DNA of 64,000 nt from Ramlibacter agri (GCF_012927085.1 NZ_JABBFX010000003.1:124001-188000); one strand, 5' to 3'. Numbered from the stretch's first letter, positions 25,048-33,582 are shown. Notes: generated from the letters alone by a model not told the origin. Numbers and translations are program-made.

Positions 25048-25491
25048 ATGGCGATTCGATTCATTTCACGCCTGCTGGCGGCCGTGATGTCTCTCGCAGT
25101 CGTTGCGTGCGCGCAGCCCGGCTTCGGGCCTGACCAGATGAGCATCACGCAGGGAACCATCGAGCAGATCACTCCGACACAGATCGAAAGCTCCGGAAAC
25201 ATGGGCGTCGGCGCGGTGCTCGGCGGCATCGCCGGCGTCGGGCTCGGCAGCCTCATTGGCGGCGGCACCGGGCGCGACGTCGCCATGGTCGCGGGCGCCA
25301 TCGGCGGCACGATGGCGGGGCAGGAGACGCAGCGCCGCTTCAGCTCGCCGGTGGCGGGCCAGCAGATTTTCGTGCGCACGGATTCCGGCGTGCTCGTCGA
25401 AGTGACGCAGCAGGCGGACATGAGCCTGCGAGTCGGCCAGCGCGTGTTCGTCCAGGGCAGGGGCGACGCCGCGCGTGTGGTTCCGCAGTGA
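25048..25491 (+). CDS. SlyB-like glycine-zipper outer-membrane lipoprotein
   Basis: A 147-residue lipoprotein with lipobox LAVVAC (Cys21). A glycine-zipper region spans MGVGAVLGGIAGVGLGSLIG through GAIGGTMAGQ (about 52-92), then a beta-rich tail with VRTDSGVLVEVTQ. This matches the 17-kDa antigen/SlyB/Pcp group, which stabilises the outer membrane and in enterics belongs to the Mg2+ and envelope-stress response. GGAG lies six bases before the ATG. It stands alone between the kinase and a small exported protein; which regulator controls it here is not visible. Confidence 0.85.
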   Translation: MAIRFISRLLAAVMSLAVVACAQPGFGPDQMSITQGTIEQITPTQIESSGNMGVGAVLGGIAGVGLGSLIGGGTGRDVAMVAGAIGGTMAGQETQRRFSSPVAGQQIFVRTDSGVLVEVTQQADMSLRVGQRVFVQGRGDAARVVPQ

Positions 25492-25515
25492 GGCAGGGCA
25501 TTGCCTCTGACCCGC

Positions 25516-25550
25516 GGAACTTTGACTGCCTTTGAGCCGTGTACTAAGTT
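25516..25550 (+). promoter_or_regulatory. candidate promoter with RpoE-like -35 and overlapping sigma-70-like pair
   Basis: GGAACTT (25516-25522) equals the RpoE-type -35 consensus, with GTACTAA about 18 bases later. Overlapping it, TTGACT (25522-25527) and TAAGTT (25545-25550) are 17 bases apart. Either could serve the exported protein at 25585. The choice cannot be made from sequence. Confidence 0.35.
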
Positions 25551-25584
25551 CTGAGCACCCGGTCGTCTCCAGGAAGGAAGGCTT

Positions 25585-25947
25585 ATGAAATCCCTTGCAT
25601 ACATTGCCTCGCTGGCCTTGCTGGCCGGCAGCACGTTCTACATCGGCGTTCCGCGCGCGGCGGCGCAGGACTGCAGCGATCCGCGCGTCAACACCGCAGC
25701 TTGCCAGCGTGAACGCGGCGCGGCGACCCAGGCGAAGTCCCAGGGCAAGCTGGCGACGAAGGGCGAAGACCAATACCAGGCCAACGCCTTGAAGCGCTGT
25801 GAACGCCAGCCCGAAGGCGCCGCCCGCGAATCGTGCCACCAGCGTGTCATGGGCACGGGCAACACGACCGTTTCGGGCAGCGTGAAGGGCGGCGGCGAAC
25901 TGCGGACGAACGAGATCACGGTGCCTGCGGGCGAGATGAAGAACTGA
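25585..25947 (+). CDS. small exported protein of unknown function
   Basis: A 120-residue protein with a signal peptide at residues 1-27 (cleavage after PRAAAQ). The mature part has four cysteines (in DCSDPRVNTAAC, KRCERQP and ESCHQRV) that could form two disulfides, and is rich in Lys, Arg and Gln. The C-terminus is polar with Gly/Thr (TGNTTVSGSVKGGGELR). I do not recognise the family. The ribosome site GGAAGGAAGG precedes the ATG. Its stop lies two bases before the TTG start of the CREST-type membrane gene, so the two may be co-expressed. Confidence 0.75.
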   Translation: MKSLAYIASLALLAGSTFYIGVPRAAAQDCSDPRVNTAACQRERGAATQAKSQGKLATKGEDQYQANALKRCERQPEGAARESCHQRVMGTGNTTVSGSVKGGGELRTNEITVPAGEMKN

Positions 25948-25949
25948 CG

Positions 25950-26717
25950 TTGGCCAGCAGACAAGCAGGCGTCGGCTGGCTGGTCGTGGCGATCTTCGCC
26001 GCCGGCCTCGTCCTGGAATGGCTGCATCCGCTGCCGCAGCCGGGCGCCTACCATGACTTCGCCGACGCGCGGCGCTGGCTCGGCGTGCCGAACGCCGCCA
26101 ACGTGCTGTCCAACGTGCCGATCTCGCTGGCCGGCATCGCGCTGCTGGCGCAGGTGTTCGGGCCCGCGCAGGCAGGCCGCGCGAAGAGTCCCGGCCTGGT
26201 GGTGGCGAGCATCGGCCTGGTGCTCACCGGCATCGGCTCGGCCTACTACCACTACGCGCCGGGCGATGCCACGCTGATCTGGGACCGGCTGCCGCTGGCC
26301 GTGGTGTTCGCCGGCGCGGTGCTGACCGCCTGGGCCTGCTCCGGAGTGGGCGCGCCCTCGCAGGCGGAGGCGGCGCTCGTGGTGCTGGCTTCGCTGTGCA
26401 GCGTCGCCTTCTGGGTGTACCTCGGAAGCCTGTGGCCCTACGTCATCCTGCAGTTCGGCAGCCTGCTCGGGCTGCTGGTCCTGGCGGCGCGCAATCGCCT
26501 GGTGCCGGCCCGCGCGTGGTGGACCTTGATCGTGCTCTATGGGCTGGCCAAGGTCTTCGAACTCCTCGACAAGCCGATCTGGGACCTGACCGGCCAATTC
26601 GTGTCGGGCCACACGCTCAAGCACCTGGCGAGCGCGGCAGCCGGCGCCTGCTTCCTGTGGATCGCGGCACGTGCGCCTGCGCTGGCGTCGCGCGTGCCGC
26701 GCCTGCGCCAGGCCTGA
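25950..26717 (+). CDS. CREST-superfamily membrane hydrolase (alkaline ceramidase-like)
   Basis: A 255-residue protein with about seven membrane helices. It carries the full CREST signature: Ser97-x3-His101 (SAYYH), Asp112 (WDRLP) and His221-x3-His225 (HTLKH). In alkaline ceramidases and adiponectin receptors these residues bind zinc and hydrolyse amide bonds of membrane lipids. A bacterial member could act on ceramide-like or ornithine-type lipids, but that is inference. The TTG at 25950 is chosen because it directly follows the preceding stop; the longer upstream frame would overlap that gene. A META/DUF4377 lipoprotein gene follows after 15 bases. Confidence 0.8.
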   Translation: MASRQAGVGWLVVAIFAAGLVLEWLHPLPQPGAYHDFADARRWLGVPNAANVLSNVPISLAGIALLAQVFGPAQAGRAKSPGLVVASIGLVLTGIGSAYYHYAPGDATLIWDRLPLAVVFAGAVLTAWACSGVGAPSQAEAALVVLASLCSVAFWVYLGSLWPYVILQFGSLLGLLVLAARNRLVPARAWWTLIVLYGLAKVFELLDKPIWDLTGQFVSGHTLKHLASAAAGACFLWIAARAPALASRVPRLRQA

Positions 26718-26732
26718 AAGAAAGAGATTGCC

Positions 26733-27473
26733 GTGACATCGCTGCTTCGCTCCGCCTGGCTGGCCTTGCTGCTGTGTGCCTGCGCCGCTGCGCCAACGGG
26801 CGGCGCGAGCAGCCCCAGCCTGGGCGCGTACACCTGGGACCTGGCCAGCGTCGTCGATGCGCGCGGCCAGGCGGAAACCGGCTGGCAGTTGCCGGGGCGA
26901 CCGGCGCCGAAGCTGAGTTTCCAGGACGACCGGGTCAATGTCCTGAACCTGTGCAACGTCATCGGCGCCGGCTATGCCACCGACAACGGCGCGATCAAGC
27001 TCGGCCAGGCGGTCGCCACGCGGCGCGCCTGTGCCGAGCCGGGCCTGATGGCGCTGGAACAGCGCATCGGCGCACGCCTGCCGCAGGTCCGCCGCTACGA
27101 GATCCGCTCGACGCCGGGCGCAGCGCCGACGCTGGTGCTGCAGTTCGAAGACGGCGGCCGCTGGGAACTGGCCGGCACGCCGACCCCGGCCACCCGCTTC
27201 GGCGGCCCGGGCGAGCGCGTGTTCATGGAAGTGGCGCCCATGGAAGTGGCGTGCCCTTCGGGCGGCGGCAGCTGCCTGTCGGTGCGCGACATCCGCTTCG
27301 ACGACCAGGGCCTGCGCACCTCGATCGGCGAGTGGCGCGTGTTCCAGGACCAGATCGAAGGCTTCACGCACGTGCCCGGCACGCGCAACGTGCTGCGCAT
27401 GTACCGCTATGCCAGCGGTGGCCGCAACTACTACGTGCTCGACCTGGTGGTCGAATCCGAGCAGGTGCGCTGA
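26733..27473 (+). CDS. META and DUF4377 domain lipoprotein
   Basis: A 246-residue protein with a GTG start and a signal sequence ending in LLLCAC, a plausible lipobox. Residues about 30-140 resemble the META (HslJ-like) domain, with YTWDLASVVDARG and the LNLCNVIGAGY core. The C-terminal part resembles DUF4377: CLSVRDIRFDDQ, WRVFQDQIEGFTHVPG and NVLRMYRYASG. HslJ is linked to heat and novobiocin resistance in E. coli; the biochemical role is unknown. It lies behind the CREST-type gene and converges with the phospholipase D gene, with 4 bases between. Confidence 0.82.
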   Translation: MTSLLRSAWLALLLCACAAAPTGGASSPSLGAYTWDLASVVDARGQAETGWQLPGRPAPKLSFQDDRVNVLNLCNVIGAGYATDNGAIKLGQAVATRRACAEPGLMALEQRIGARLPQVRRYEIRSTPGAAPTLVLQFEDGGRWELAGTPTPATRFGGPGERVFMEVAPMEVACPSGGGSCLSVRDIRFDDQGLRTSIGEWRVFQDQIEGFTHVPGTRNVLRMYRYASGGRNYYVLDLVVESEQVR

Positions 27474-27477
27474 GCGC

Positions 27478-29067
27478 TCACAGCAGCGATTCGATGGGCA
27501 GCAGTTCCAGGAACCACACCGTCGCGCGCTGGCCCCAGCTGGTGAGCGGCTCGGTGGCCAGCACCTGCGGCGGGTCGCTCGCCTGGTCCACCCACAGCAG
27601 CGCGCCCGTCGCGGGGGCTAGCCGCAGCTGCCAGCTGTTCATGGGAATGCGCCGGTCGAAGACCTCCACCAGCTCGCGGGCCAGCGCCGGGCTGTCGATG
27701 ATGAGGCCGAGTTCGGTGTTCAGCCGCGCCGAGCGCGGGTCGAAGTTGAAGGAGCCGACGAAAGCGCGCTCCCCGTCGACGCCGAAGGTCTTGGCATGCA
27801 GGCTGGAGCCGGAACTGCCCGAGCTGCCCGATACGCGGAAACCGTCATCGCTGCGCTCCGCTTTCGGCGGCGCCGGATCGGGCTTGCGCTCGTACAGCAC
27901 CACGCCGGCCGCCAGCAGCCGTTGCCGATGGCGCGCATAGCCCGAATGCACGGCGGCCACGTCGGTGGCGGCCAGCGAATTGGTGAGGATGCGCACCTGG
28001 ACGCCGCGCTGCGCCAGCGCCACGAAGTAGTCGGTGCCGGCGTCGGTCGGCACGAAGTAGGGCGAGACCAGGTCCACCGATCGCTTCGGCACGCCGATGG
28101 CTTCGGTCATGTGGGCCAGCATCAGCTGTTCGGGCTCGGCCTGGCCGAGAGCCTTGGACGGCGGGTCCACCAACAGGTGCGCCGGCGCCCACACCAGCGG
28201 CAGCCGGTTGCCGAGGGCGGTGCCGGGCGGCAGCAGGTCGCGCACGGACTGCTTGTAGACGGCGGCCCGCTCGGAGCGGTCGATCAGCGCTTCGCGCGCC
28301 TGGACGGCCGCGACGGCAGCTTCGGTCGGTGGCGGCACCAGCGCGGCGATCGGATAGGACGAGGCGCTGGCCCAGAAGTCGTCGAAGGACTGCGACACCG
28401 GCGCGACGACCGCGCCGGTCGCGACCACGTCGAGGTCGGAGAACAGCACGCCATCGGTGGCGCCGAAGTACTCGTCGCCGACGTTGCGTCCGCCCACGAT
28501 GGTGACGGCGTTGTCGGCCGTGAAGCTCTTGTTGTGCATGCGCCGGTTCAGGCGCGAGAAGTCGGTGAGGAAACCCAGCGGCTTGAACGAGCGGAACACG
28601 AAGGGGTTGAACAGGCGCACCTCGATGTTCGGGTGCGCGTCCAGCACGCTCAGCTCCTCGTCCAGCCCCGCGATGCCGTTGTCGTCCAGCAGCAGCCGCA
28701 CGCGCACGCCGCGGTCGGCGGCGGCATGCAGCGCTTCCAGCAGCAGGTGGCCGGTGGTGTCGCCGCGCCAGATGTAGTACTGCACGTCCAGCGTGCGCTC
28801 GGCGTGCTGCGCCAGCTGCATGCGCGCCGCGAAGGCCTCGTGCGCGTCCGCCAGCGCGTGGATGCCCGTCAGCCCGGGGTGGGCCGCGGCGGCGCCATCG
28901 GCGGCGCGCCCCAGCGTGGTGGCGCTGGCCTCGGCGGCCGGCAGCGCCTGCGAGCGGCTGCGCGGCTCCAGGGGCGGCAGCGCGCACCCGGCCAGCAGCG
29001 CCGCGAACACCAGCCCGGCCGGCCACTTCGCGGCGCGGGCCAGGCGGGACTCCCAGGCGGCCTGCAT
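27478..29067 (-). CDS. phospholipase D family lipoprotein (cardiolipin synthase C-like)
   Basis: A 529-residue protein with lipobox LLAGC (Cys28). Two HKD active-site motifs are complete: His178-x-Lys180-x4-Asp185 (HNKSFTADN) and His424-x-Lys426-x4-Asp431 (HAKTFGVDG). The layout is that of ClsC-type phosphatidyltransferases, which make cardiolipin from phosphatidylglycerol and phosphatidylethanolamine. Just before the second motif is a stretch of Ser and Gly repeats (about 412-422) preceded by a charged insert, probably a flexible loop. Predicted to be anchored in the envelope. It is followed by an SH3-domain gene in divergent-free tandem order on the same strand, upstream. Confidence 0.9.
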   Translation of the reverse strand: MQAAWESRLARAAKWPAGLVFAALLAGCALPPLEPRSRSQALPAAEASATTLGRAADGAAAAHPGLTGIHALADAHEAFAARMQLAQHAERTLDVQYYIWRGDTTGHLLLEALHAAADRGVRVRLLLDDNGIAGLDEELSVLDAHPNIEVRLFNPFVFRSFKPLGFLTDFSRLNRRMHNKSFTADNAVTIVGGRNVGDEYFGATDGVLFSDLDVVATGAVVAPVSQSFDDFWASASSYPIAALVPPPTEAAVAAVQAREALIDRSERAAVYKQSVRDLLPPGTALGNRLPLVWAPAHLLVDPPSKALGQAEPEQLMLAHMTEAIGVPKRSVDLVSPYFVPTDAGTDYFVALAQRGVQVRILTNSLAATDVAAVHSGYARHRQRLLAAGVVLYERKPDPAPPKAERSDDGFRVSGSSGSSGSSLHAKTFGVDGERAFVGSFNFDPRSARLNTELGLIIDSPALARELVEVFDRRIPMNSWQLRLAPATGALLWVDQASDPPQVLATEPLTSWGQRATVWFLELLPIESLL

Positions 29068-29076
29068 GCGGCGCGC

Positions 29077-29406
29077 TCAGCCCACCGGCCGCGGTTGCCG
29101 CTCCCTCTGCTTGGGATTGCGGATGATCGGCACCCGGTTGCGCACCGAGGGTTGGAGGAAGCGCGAATCCACCCAGCCGCGTGCGCGCCGGGTATCGACC
29201 TCGCACCATTGCCAGCCGTTGATGCAGCCGCGGACCGTCACCGAAGTGCGCACCGGCAGCACCGTCAGCACGAGGAACTGCGTCCCCGGGCCTTCGCGCA
29301 CGTTGAGCGGACGCGTCGTCGAGGCCGTGGCTGCGGACGCGGCCAGTGGCGCGGCGAGCAGGGCGGCGACGAGGATTCGCCGGGCGGGCGAACTGGGATG
29401 GGCCAT
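29077..29406 (-). CDS. exported bacterial SH3 domain protein
   Basis: A 109-residue protein with a signal peptide (about 1-25, ending AASA). The SH3b core is LNVREGPGTQFLVLTVLPVRTSVTVRG continuing to WCEVDTRRARGWVDSRFL, given here by parts. Such domains bind peptidoglycan or other envelope proteins. The tail is basic (NPKQRERQPRP). AGGAGG lies five bases before the ATG at 29406. The phospholipase D gene starts 9 bases after its stop, so both are probably one transcript dealing with the envelope. Confidence 0.83.
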   Translation of the reverse strand: MAHPSSPARRILVAALLAAPLAASAATASTTRPLNVREGPGTQFLVLTVLPVRTSVTVRGCINGWQWCEVDTRRARGWVDSRFLQPSVRNRVPIIRNPKQRERQPRPVG

Positions 29407-29456
29407 GCGTCCTCCTGGGTGCGATCGGGGTCGGCGGGCAGCATGGCACGGGTCGC

Positions 29457-29485
29457 TTGCGGGATGCAAGTGCCTGCCGCACAAT
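29457..29485 (+). promoter_or_regulatory. weak candidate promoter of the amino-acid antiporter
   Basis: TTGCGG (29457-29462), 17 bases, CACAAT (29480-29485). Half of the -35 and four of six -10 bases fit the sigma-70 consensus. It lies about 70 bases before the antiporter ATG in the gap shared with the divergent SH3 gene. Confidence 0.3.
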
Positions 29486-29556
29486 GCCCTCGCAGTCGCC
29501 AAGGGCCTTCCGGCCCGATAACAATTTCCAGAACCACGCGCAGGTGGAGAGGGGCA

Positions 29557-30987
29557 ATGGTGGCTCGGCAAGACCAGAAGCTGTCCCGCAGCGCCCTGGT
29601 CGGCCTCGTGGTGGGTTCCATGGTCGGCGCCGGCATCTTTGCCGTGCCGTCGAACTTCGGGCAGTCGACCGGCGGCCTCGGCGCGATCATCGCCTGGGGG
29701 ATCGCCGGCGTCGGCATGCTGATGCTCGCCTTCGTGTTCCAGACGCTGGCGCAGCGCCGGCCAGACCTCGACACCGGCATCTATGCGTATGCCCGCGAAG
29801 GCTTCGGCAGCTACCTCGGTTTCGCCACCGCGGTGGGCTACTGGATGGGCGCGTGCCTCGCGGACGTCGCGTGCCTCGTGTTGATCAAGGCCACGCTGGG
29901 GCAGTTCTTCCCCGTGTTCGGCGACGGCACCACGGTGGCGGCGATCGCCGGGGCTTCGGTGCTCCTGTGGGCAACGCACTGGCTGGTGCTGCGCGGCGTC
30001 AAGCAGGCTGCGGCTCTGAACACCATCGCGACGGTCGCCAAGCTCGTGCCGCTCGCGATCTTCATCGTCGTTGCCGCCGCGGCTTTCGAGGCCGACGTGT
30101 TCGTGCTCAACTTCCGCGGCGATGACGCGCTGGGCCACACGAGCCTGGCGGCGCAGGTGCGCGGCACGATGCTGGTGACGGTGTTCGTCTTCGTCGGCAT
30201 CGAGGGCGCCAGCGTCTATTCGCGCTACGCCCGGCGGCGCGAGGACGTCGGCGCGGCCACGGTGCTGGGCTTCCTGGGCGTGCTGTGCCTGCTGGTGCTG
30301 GTGACGCTGCTCTCGTACGGCGTGCTGCTGCGGCCCGAACTGGCGGCGCTGCCGACGCCGGCGCTGGCCGGCATCATGGCGGCCATCGTCGGGCCCTGGG
30401 GCCGCGCCTTCATCAGCGTCGGGCTGCTGATCTCGGTCCTGGGCAACTACCTGTCATGGTCGCTGCTGGCCGCGGAGGTGATGCACTCGGCCGCGAAGAA
30501 CGGCGTGATGCCCGCCTTCCTGGCGCGCGAGAACGCGCGCGAGGCGCCCATGGCGGCGCTCTGGCTCACCAACATCGTCATCCAGGTCTTCCTGGTGCTG
30601 ACCAACTTCGCCGAGTACGCCTTCACGATGGCGCTGAAGATGACCGGTTCGATGACGCTGCTGCCTTACCTGCTGGTGGCGGCCTACGGCTTGAAGCTGG
30701 CGTGGACCGGCGAGACCTACGAGTCGGCGCCGCACGAGCGCCGGCGCGACCAGTGGCGCGGCGGCGTGGCCACCGTGTATGCCGCGTCGATGCTGTGGGC
30801 CGGTGGCCTCAAGTTCCTGCTGCTGTCGGCCATCCTGTACGCGCCGGCGACGGCGCTGTATGCGCTGGCGCGGCGCGAGCAGGGCGCGCGCATCTTCAGC
30901 GTGCCCGAGCTCCTTGTGTTCCTCGTCCTCGTGGCCGCCGCGGCCGCGGGCGCAGTGGCGCTGCACAACGGCGCGATCAGCATTTGA
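29557..30987 (+). CDS. basic amino acid/polyamine antiporter (APC family, ArcD/ArgO-type exchanger)
   Basis: A 476-residue membrane protein with about 12-13 helices. The first helix has the APC motif VGSMVGAGIFAVPSNFGQSTG. IEGASVYSRYARRREDVG and LSWSLLAAEVMHSAAKNGVMP are the patterns of the arginine:ornithine/lysine antiporter group. These proteins exchange an amino acid for its product without net energy cost. No arginine deiminase or decarboxylase gene is found here, so the exchanged pair is unknown. A LapA-like gene follows after 17 bases, and a PLDc_N protein after that, suggesting a membrane-stress operon. Confidence 0.88.
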   Translation: MVARQDQKLSRSALVGLVVGSMVGAGIFAVPSNFGQSTGGLGAIIAWGIAGVGMLMLAFVFQTLAQRRPDLDTGIYAYAREGFGSYLGFATAVGYWMGACLADVACLVLIKATLGQFFPVFGDGTTVAAIAGASVLLWATHWLVLRGVKQAAALNTIATVAKLVPLAIFIVVAAAAFEADVFVLNFRGDDALGHTSLAAQVRGTMLVTVFVFVGIEGASVYSRYARRREDVGAATVLGFLGVLCLLVLVTLLSYGVLLRPELAALPTPALAGIMAAIVGPWGRAFISVGLLISVLGNYLSWSLLAAEVMHSAAKNGVMPAFLARENAREAPMAALWLTNIVIQVFLVLTNFAEYAFTMALKMTGSMTLLPYLLVAAYGLKLAWTGETYESAPHERRRDQWRGGVATVYAASMLWAGGLKFLLLSAILYAPATALYALARREQGARIFSVPELLVFLVLVAAAAAGAVALHNGAISI

Positions 30988-31004
30988 AAGGAAGAAAGCA
31001 AGCC

Positions 31005-31232
31005 ATGACCCGTTACCTCTACATCGCCCTGGCCGTCGTCCTGGTCGCCCTGGTGCTGCTGTTCAAGGTGCAGAACACCGACTCGGTGACCGTGTCGCTG
31101 TTCTCGATGCAGGCCACGATGCCGACCTCCGTGATGGTCCTCGGGGTCTACGTGCTGGGCATGTTCACCGGCGGCTTCGTGCTGGGTTTCCTGCGCACGC
31201 TGACCCACAAGGCCACCGCGCGCGGCGCCTGA
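31005..31232 (+). CDS. LapA-domain small membrane protein
   Basis: A 75-residue protein with two helices: YIALAVVLVALVLLFKVQNTD with the VQN(T)D motif of the LapA/DUF1049 family, and VMVLGVYVLGMFTGGFVLGF. In E. coli LapA works with LapB in control of lipopolysaccharide synthesis; here only the small subunit is present. AAGGAAG at about 30986 provides the ribosome site. Co-transcription with the antiporter is likely. Confidence 0.85.
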   Translation: MTRYLYIALAVVLVALVLLFKVQNTDSVTVSLFSMQATMPTSVMVLGVYVLGMFTGGFVLGFLRTLTHKATARGA

Positions 31233-31271
31233 TTCCCCGTTCCACGTCCACCTTCAAACAGGAGAAACGCA

Positions 31272-31649
31272 ATGAGCAATTTCTGGGACTTCGTGCAACT
31301 GCTGATCTGGAGCTTCTTCCTCCTCTTCTACCTGCTCGTGCTGTTCCAGATCATCGGTGACCTGTTCCGCGACACGCAGATGGGCGGCTTCGCCAAGGCG
31401 ATCTGGCTGATCTGCCTGTTCGTCTTCCCCATGATCACCGCGCTGATCTACATCATCTCCCGCGGCCGGAGCATGGGCGAGCGGCAGCGGGCGAGCATGC
31501 TGCGGGTGAAGGAAGAGACCGATGCCTACATCCGCGGCGTGGGAGGCAAGTCGCCCGCCGACCAGATCGCCGCGGCCAAGGCCTTGCTGGACGCCAACAC
31601 GATCACGCAGGACGAGTTCATGCAGCTGAAGGCCAAGGCGCTGCAGTAG
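31272..31649 (+). CDS. PLDc_N and SHOCT domain membrane protein
   Basis: A 125-residue protein. Two helices (about 7-27 and 40-60) form the PLDc_N unit with the motif FRDTQMGGFAKAIWLICLFVFP, and the C-terminus is a SHOCT domain (ADQIAAAKALLDANTITQDEF). SHOCT domains are short oligomerisation units at the end of many membrane proteins. It needs no catalytic activity and may be a scaffold. AGGAGA precedes the ATG. It ends six bases before the convergent signal peptidase stop. Confidence 0.85.
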   Translation: MSNFWDFVQLLIWSFFLLFYLLVLFQIIGDLFRDTQMGGFAKAIWLICLFVFPMITALIYIISRGRSMGERQRASMLRVKEETDAYIRGVGGKSPADQIAAAKALLDANTITQDEFMQLKAKALQ

Positions 31650-31654
31650 CGGCG

Positions 31655-32323
31655 CTACTCGATCGCCTTCGCAAACCTCCCGAACCGCGGCTGCCAGCTG
31701 GCCAGGATGTCGGCCGACACCAGCAGGTGGTGCGCGCGGCCGATCAGCAACTGTCGCGGCACGAAGCCGATGTAGCGCGAATCGGCGCTGTCGTCGCGGT
31801 TGTCGCCCAGCATGAAGAACTGGTCCGGCGGCACCACGGTGGCGGCGAAGTCGCGCCGCGCGGCCACCGCGGGCAGGAACTGCACGGCGTGCTCGCGGTG
31901 CGGCAGGGCTTCGGTCGCGCGGACCGCTTCCGTCCAGGCTTCGGTGCCGACCGGCTCGCGCACCGTCTGCGTCTCCGAATAGCTGCAGGGCTTGCCGTTG
32001 ACGTACAGCACTTCGTCGCGCATCGCGATGACGTCGCCCGGCAGGCCGACGATGCGCTTGATCAGCCGCTCGCCGTCCTTGGGCGAATGGAAGGTGACGA
32101 CGTCGCCGCGCTGCGGCTCGCCCAGCCGCGCCAGCGAAACATCCGTCAGCGGCACCTTGAGGTCGTAGGCGAGGCGGTTGACCAGCACCACGTCGCCTTC
32201 CAGCAGGGTGGGGCGCATGGAGCCGGAGGGAATGGGGTTGTAGTCCGCGATGGCGGTGCGGAACAGGCCGAAGCCGATCAGGAACAGCAGGAAACCGCGA
32301 TTGCGGCGCAGCCAGGCGATCAT
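31655..32323 (-). CDS. lepB: signal peptidase I
   Basis: A 222-residue protease with one N-terminal membrane helix. The nucleophile is Ser35 in PIPSGSMRPTL and the general base Lys89 in GERLIKRIVGLPGD. The GDNRDDSADSRYIG box is complete. It cleaves signal peptides on the outer face of the inner membrane. The main lepB of these bacteria normally lies next to lepA and era and is longer, with two helices; this shorter, isolated copy is probably an additional signal peptidase. It may still process most preproteins. Confidence 0.9.
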   Translation of the reverse strand: MIAWLRRNRGFLLFLIGFGLFRTAIADYNPIPSGSMRPTLLEGDVVLVNRLAYDLKVPLTDVSLARLGEPQRGDVVTFHSPKDGERLIKRIVGLPGDVIAMRDEVLYVNGKPCSYSETQTVREPVGTEAWTEAVRATEALPHREHAVQFLPAVAARRDFAATVVPPDQFFMLGDNRDDSADSRYIGFVPRQLLIGRAHHLLVSADILASWQPRFGRFAKAIE

Positions 32324-32396
32324 GGAACTCTCGATGCAATGGGAAGCGAAGTCGGCATCTTCGCCCGGCCGCGAAATGGCTGCAAGCCGGCCCCGA

Positions 32397-33545
32397 TCAG
32401 CCCCGCGCGGCGAGGGCCCGCCGTGACAGCGCGCTGACCATCACCGCGAAGACGATCACCACCAGCAGGCCCGTCGCCAGCGAGCGCGCTTGCGCGATGA
32501 AACCGATCATCGGCGGCCCGGCCATCAGGCCGAGATAGCCGAGGGACGACACGGCGGCGATGCCGTGCGCCGGCGCGATGCCCGGCACCTGCGCGGCGGC
32601 GCTGAACAGCACGGGCACGACATTGGCGAAGCCCAGGCCGACCAGCGCGAAGCCGGCGAGCGCGATCCACGGCGTCGGCGTCGCCAGGGCCAGCGCCATG
32701 CCGGCCGCGGCGACCAGGCCGCTCGTTCGCAGCAGGGTGACCGGCGCGGTGCGGGCCCGCACCCAGTCGCCGCCGAAACGCCCGGCCGCCATCGCAGCGC
32801 TGAAGCTGGCGTAGGCGAGGCTGGCGGTGCCAGATGGCGTGGCAAGGTCCTGCCGCACGTACAGCACGCTCCAGTCGTACATGGCGCCTTCGGCGATCAG
32901 GCCCATGGCCGCCAGCAGGCCCAGCAGGAGCAAGGGGCCGGTCGGCACGCTCAAGGGCGAGCCGCCCGAGGCGCCGTGCCTCTGCAGGCGCAGCATGAAA
33001 GGACTGGCCGAAAGCGCCAGCAGGGCCAGTACGAGGGCGGCTCCTGCCAGGTGCTCCAGCACCGACACGCCCGCGCGCGCCAGCAGGCTCCAGGCGCCGG
33101 CACCGACCATGCCGCCGAGGCTGAACATGCCGTGGAAGCCGCTCATCAAGTGACGCTTCGCCTCGCGCTCGATCGCGCTGGCCTCGTCGTTCATTGCCAC
33201 GTCGAACAGCGCGGCCGCGACGCCGTAGGCCAGCATCAGCACCAGCAGCCATGCGTAGGCCGAGGGCAGCAGCAGGCTGCCGATGGCCACCGCTGCCATG
33301 CAGGCCATGAGCGGGATCACGCGTTGCGGCGCCTGCCGGGCCAGCAGCTTGCCCGCGAACAGCAGCGCGACGACCGAGCCGATGCCACCGGCCATCATGG
33401 CGATCGCCAGCGCGCGCTCGCCCAGGCCGTAGTGCAGCTTGACGTTGGGCACGTGCACGCCCCAGGTGGCGAACAGGGCGCCGGCGACGAAGAACTGCGT
33501 GCGCAGGGCGGGGATGGCGGTGCGGAGGGCGGGAGGGGCGGACAT
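32397..33545 (-). CDS. MFS transporter
   Basis: A 382-residue membrane protein of about 12 helices. The loop motif between helices 2 and 3 reads FAGKLLARQAPQRVIPL, and the N-terminal half holds FATWGVHVPNVKLHYGLGERALA. The arrangement resembles the sugar/drug efflux subgroup sometimes annotated YbjJ-like. No substrate can be given. The start ATG at 33545 has TAGAAT 11 bases upstream, so the leader would be a few bases at most. It stands between lepB and a REP element. Confidence 0.83.
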   Translation of the reverse strand: MSAPPALRTAIPALRTQFFVAGALFATWGVHVPNVKLHYGLGERALAIAMMAGGIGSVVALLFAGKLLARQAPQRVIPLMACMAAVAIGSLLLPSAYAWLLVLMLAYGVAAALFDVAMNDEASAIEREAKRHLMSGFHGMFSLGGMVGAGAWSLLARAGVSVLEHLAGAALVLALLALSASPFMLRLQRHGASGGSPLSVPTGPLLLLGLLAAMGLIAEGAMYDWSVLYVRQDLATPSGTASLAYASFSAAMAAGRFGGDWVRARTAPVTLLRTSGLVAAAGMALALATPTPWIALAGFALVGLGFANVVPVLFSAAAQVPGIAPAHGIAAVSSLGYLGLMAGPPMIGFIAQARSLATGLLVVIVFAVMVSALSRRALAARG

Positions 33546-33556
33546 GCAGGCGCGGG

Positions 33557-33562
33557 ATTCTA
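33557..33562 (-). promoter_or_regulatory. -10 hexamer TAGAAT close to the MFS start
   Basis: On the minus strand TAGAAT is separated by 11 bases from the ATG at 33545, leaving about 4-5 leader bases. No Shine-Dalgarno sequence fits in between. Confidence 0.35.
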
Positions 33563-33582
33563 AGAGCGGCGACGTGTCGCGC

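Noticed and set aside
27796..30987. A 1063-codon open frame on the plus strand starting opposite the phospholipase D gene
   Set aside because: Only its last 476 codons (from 29557) form the antiporter; the upstream part is antisense noise.
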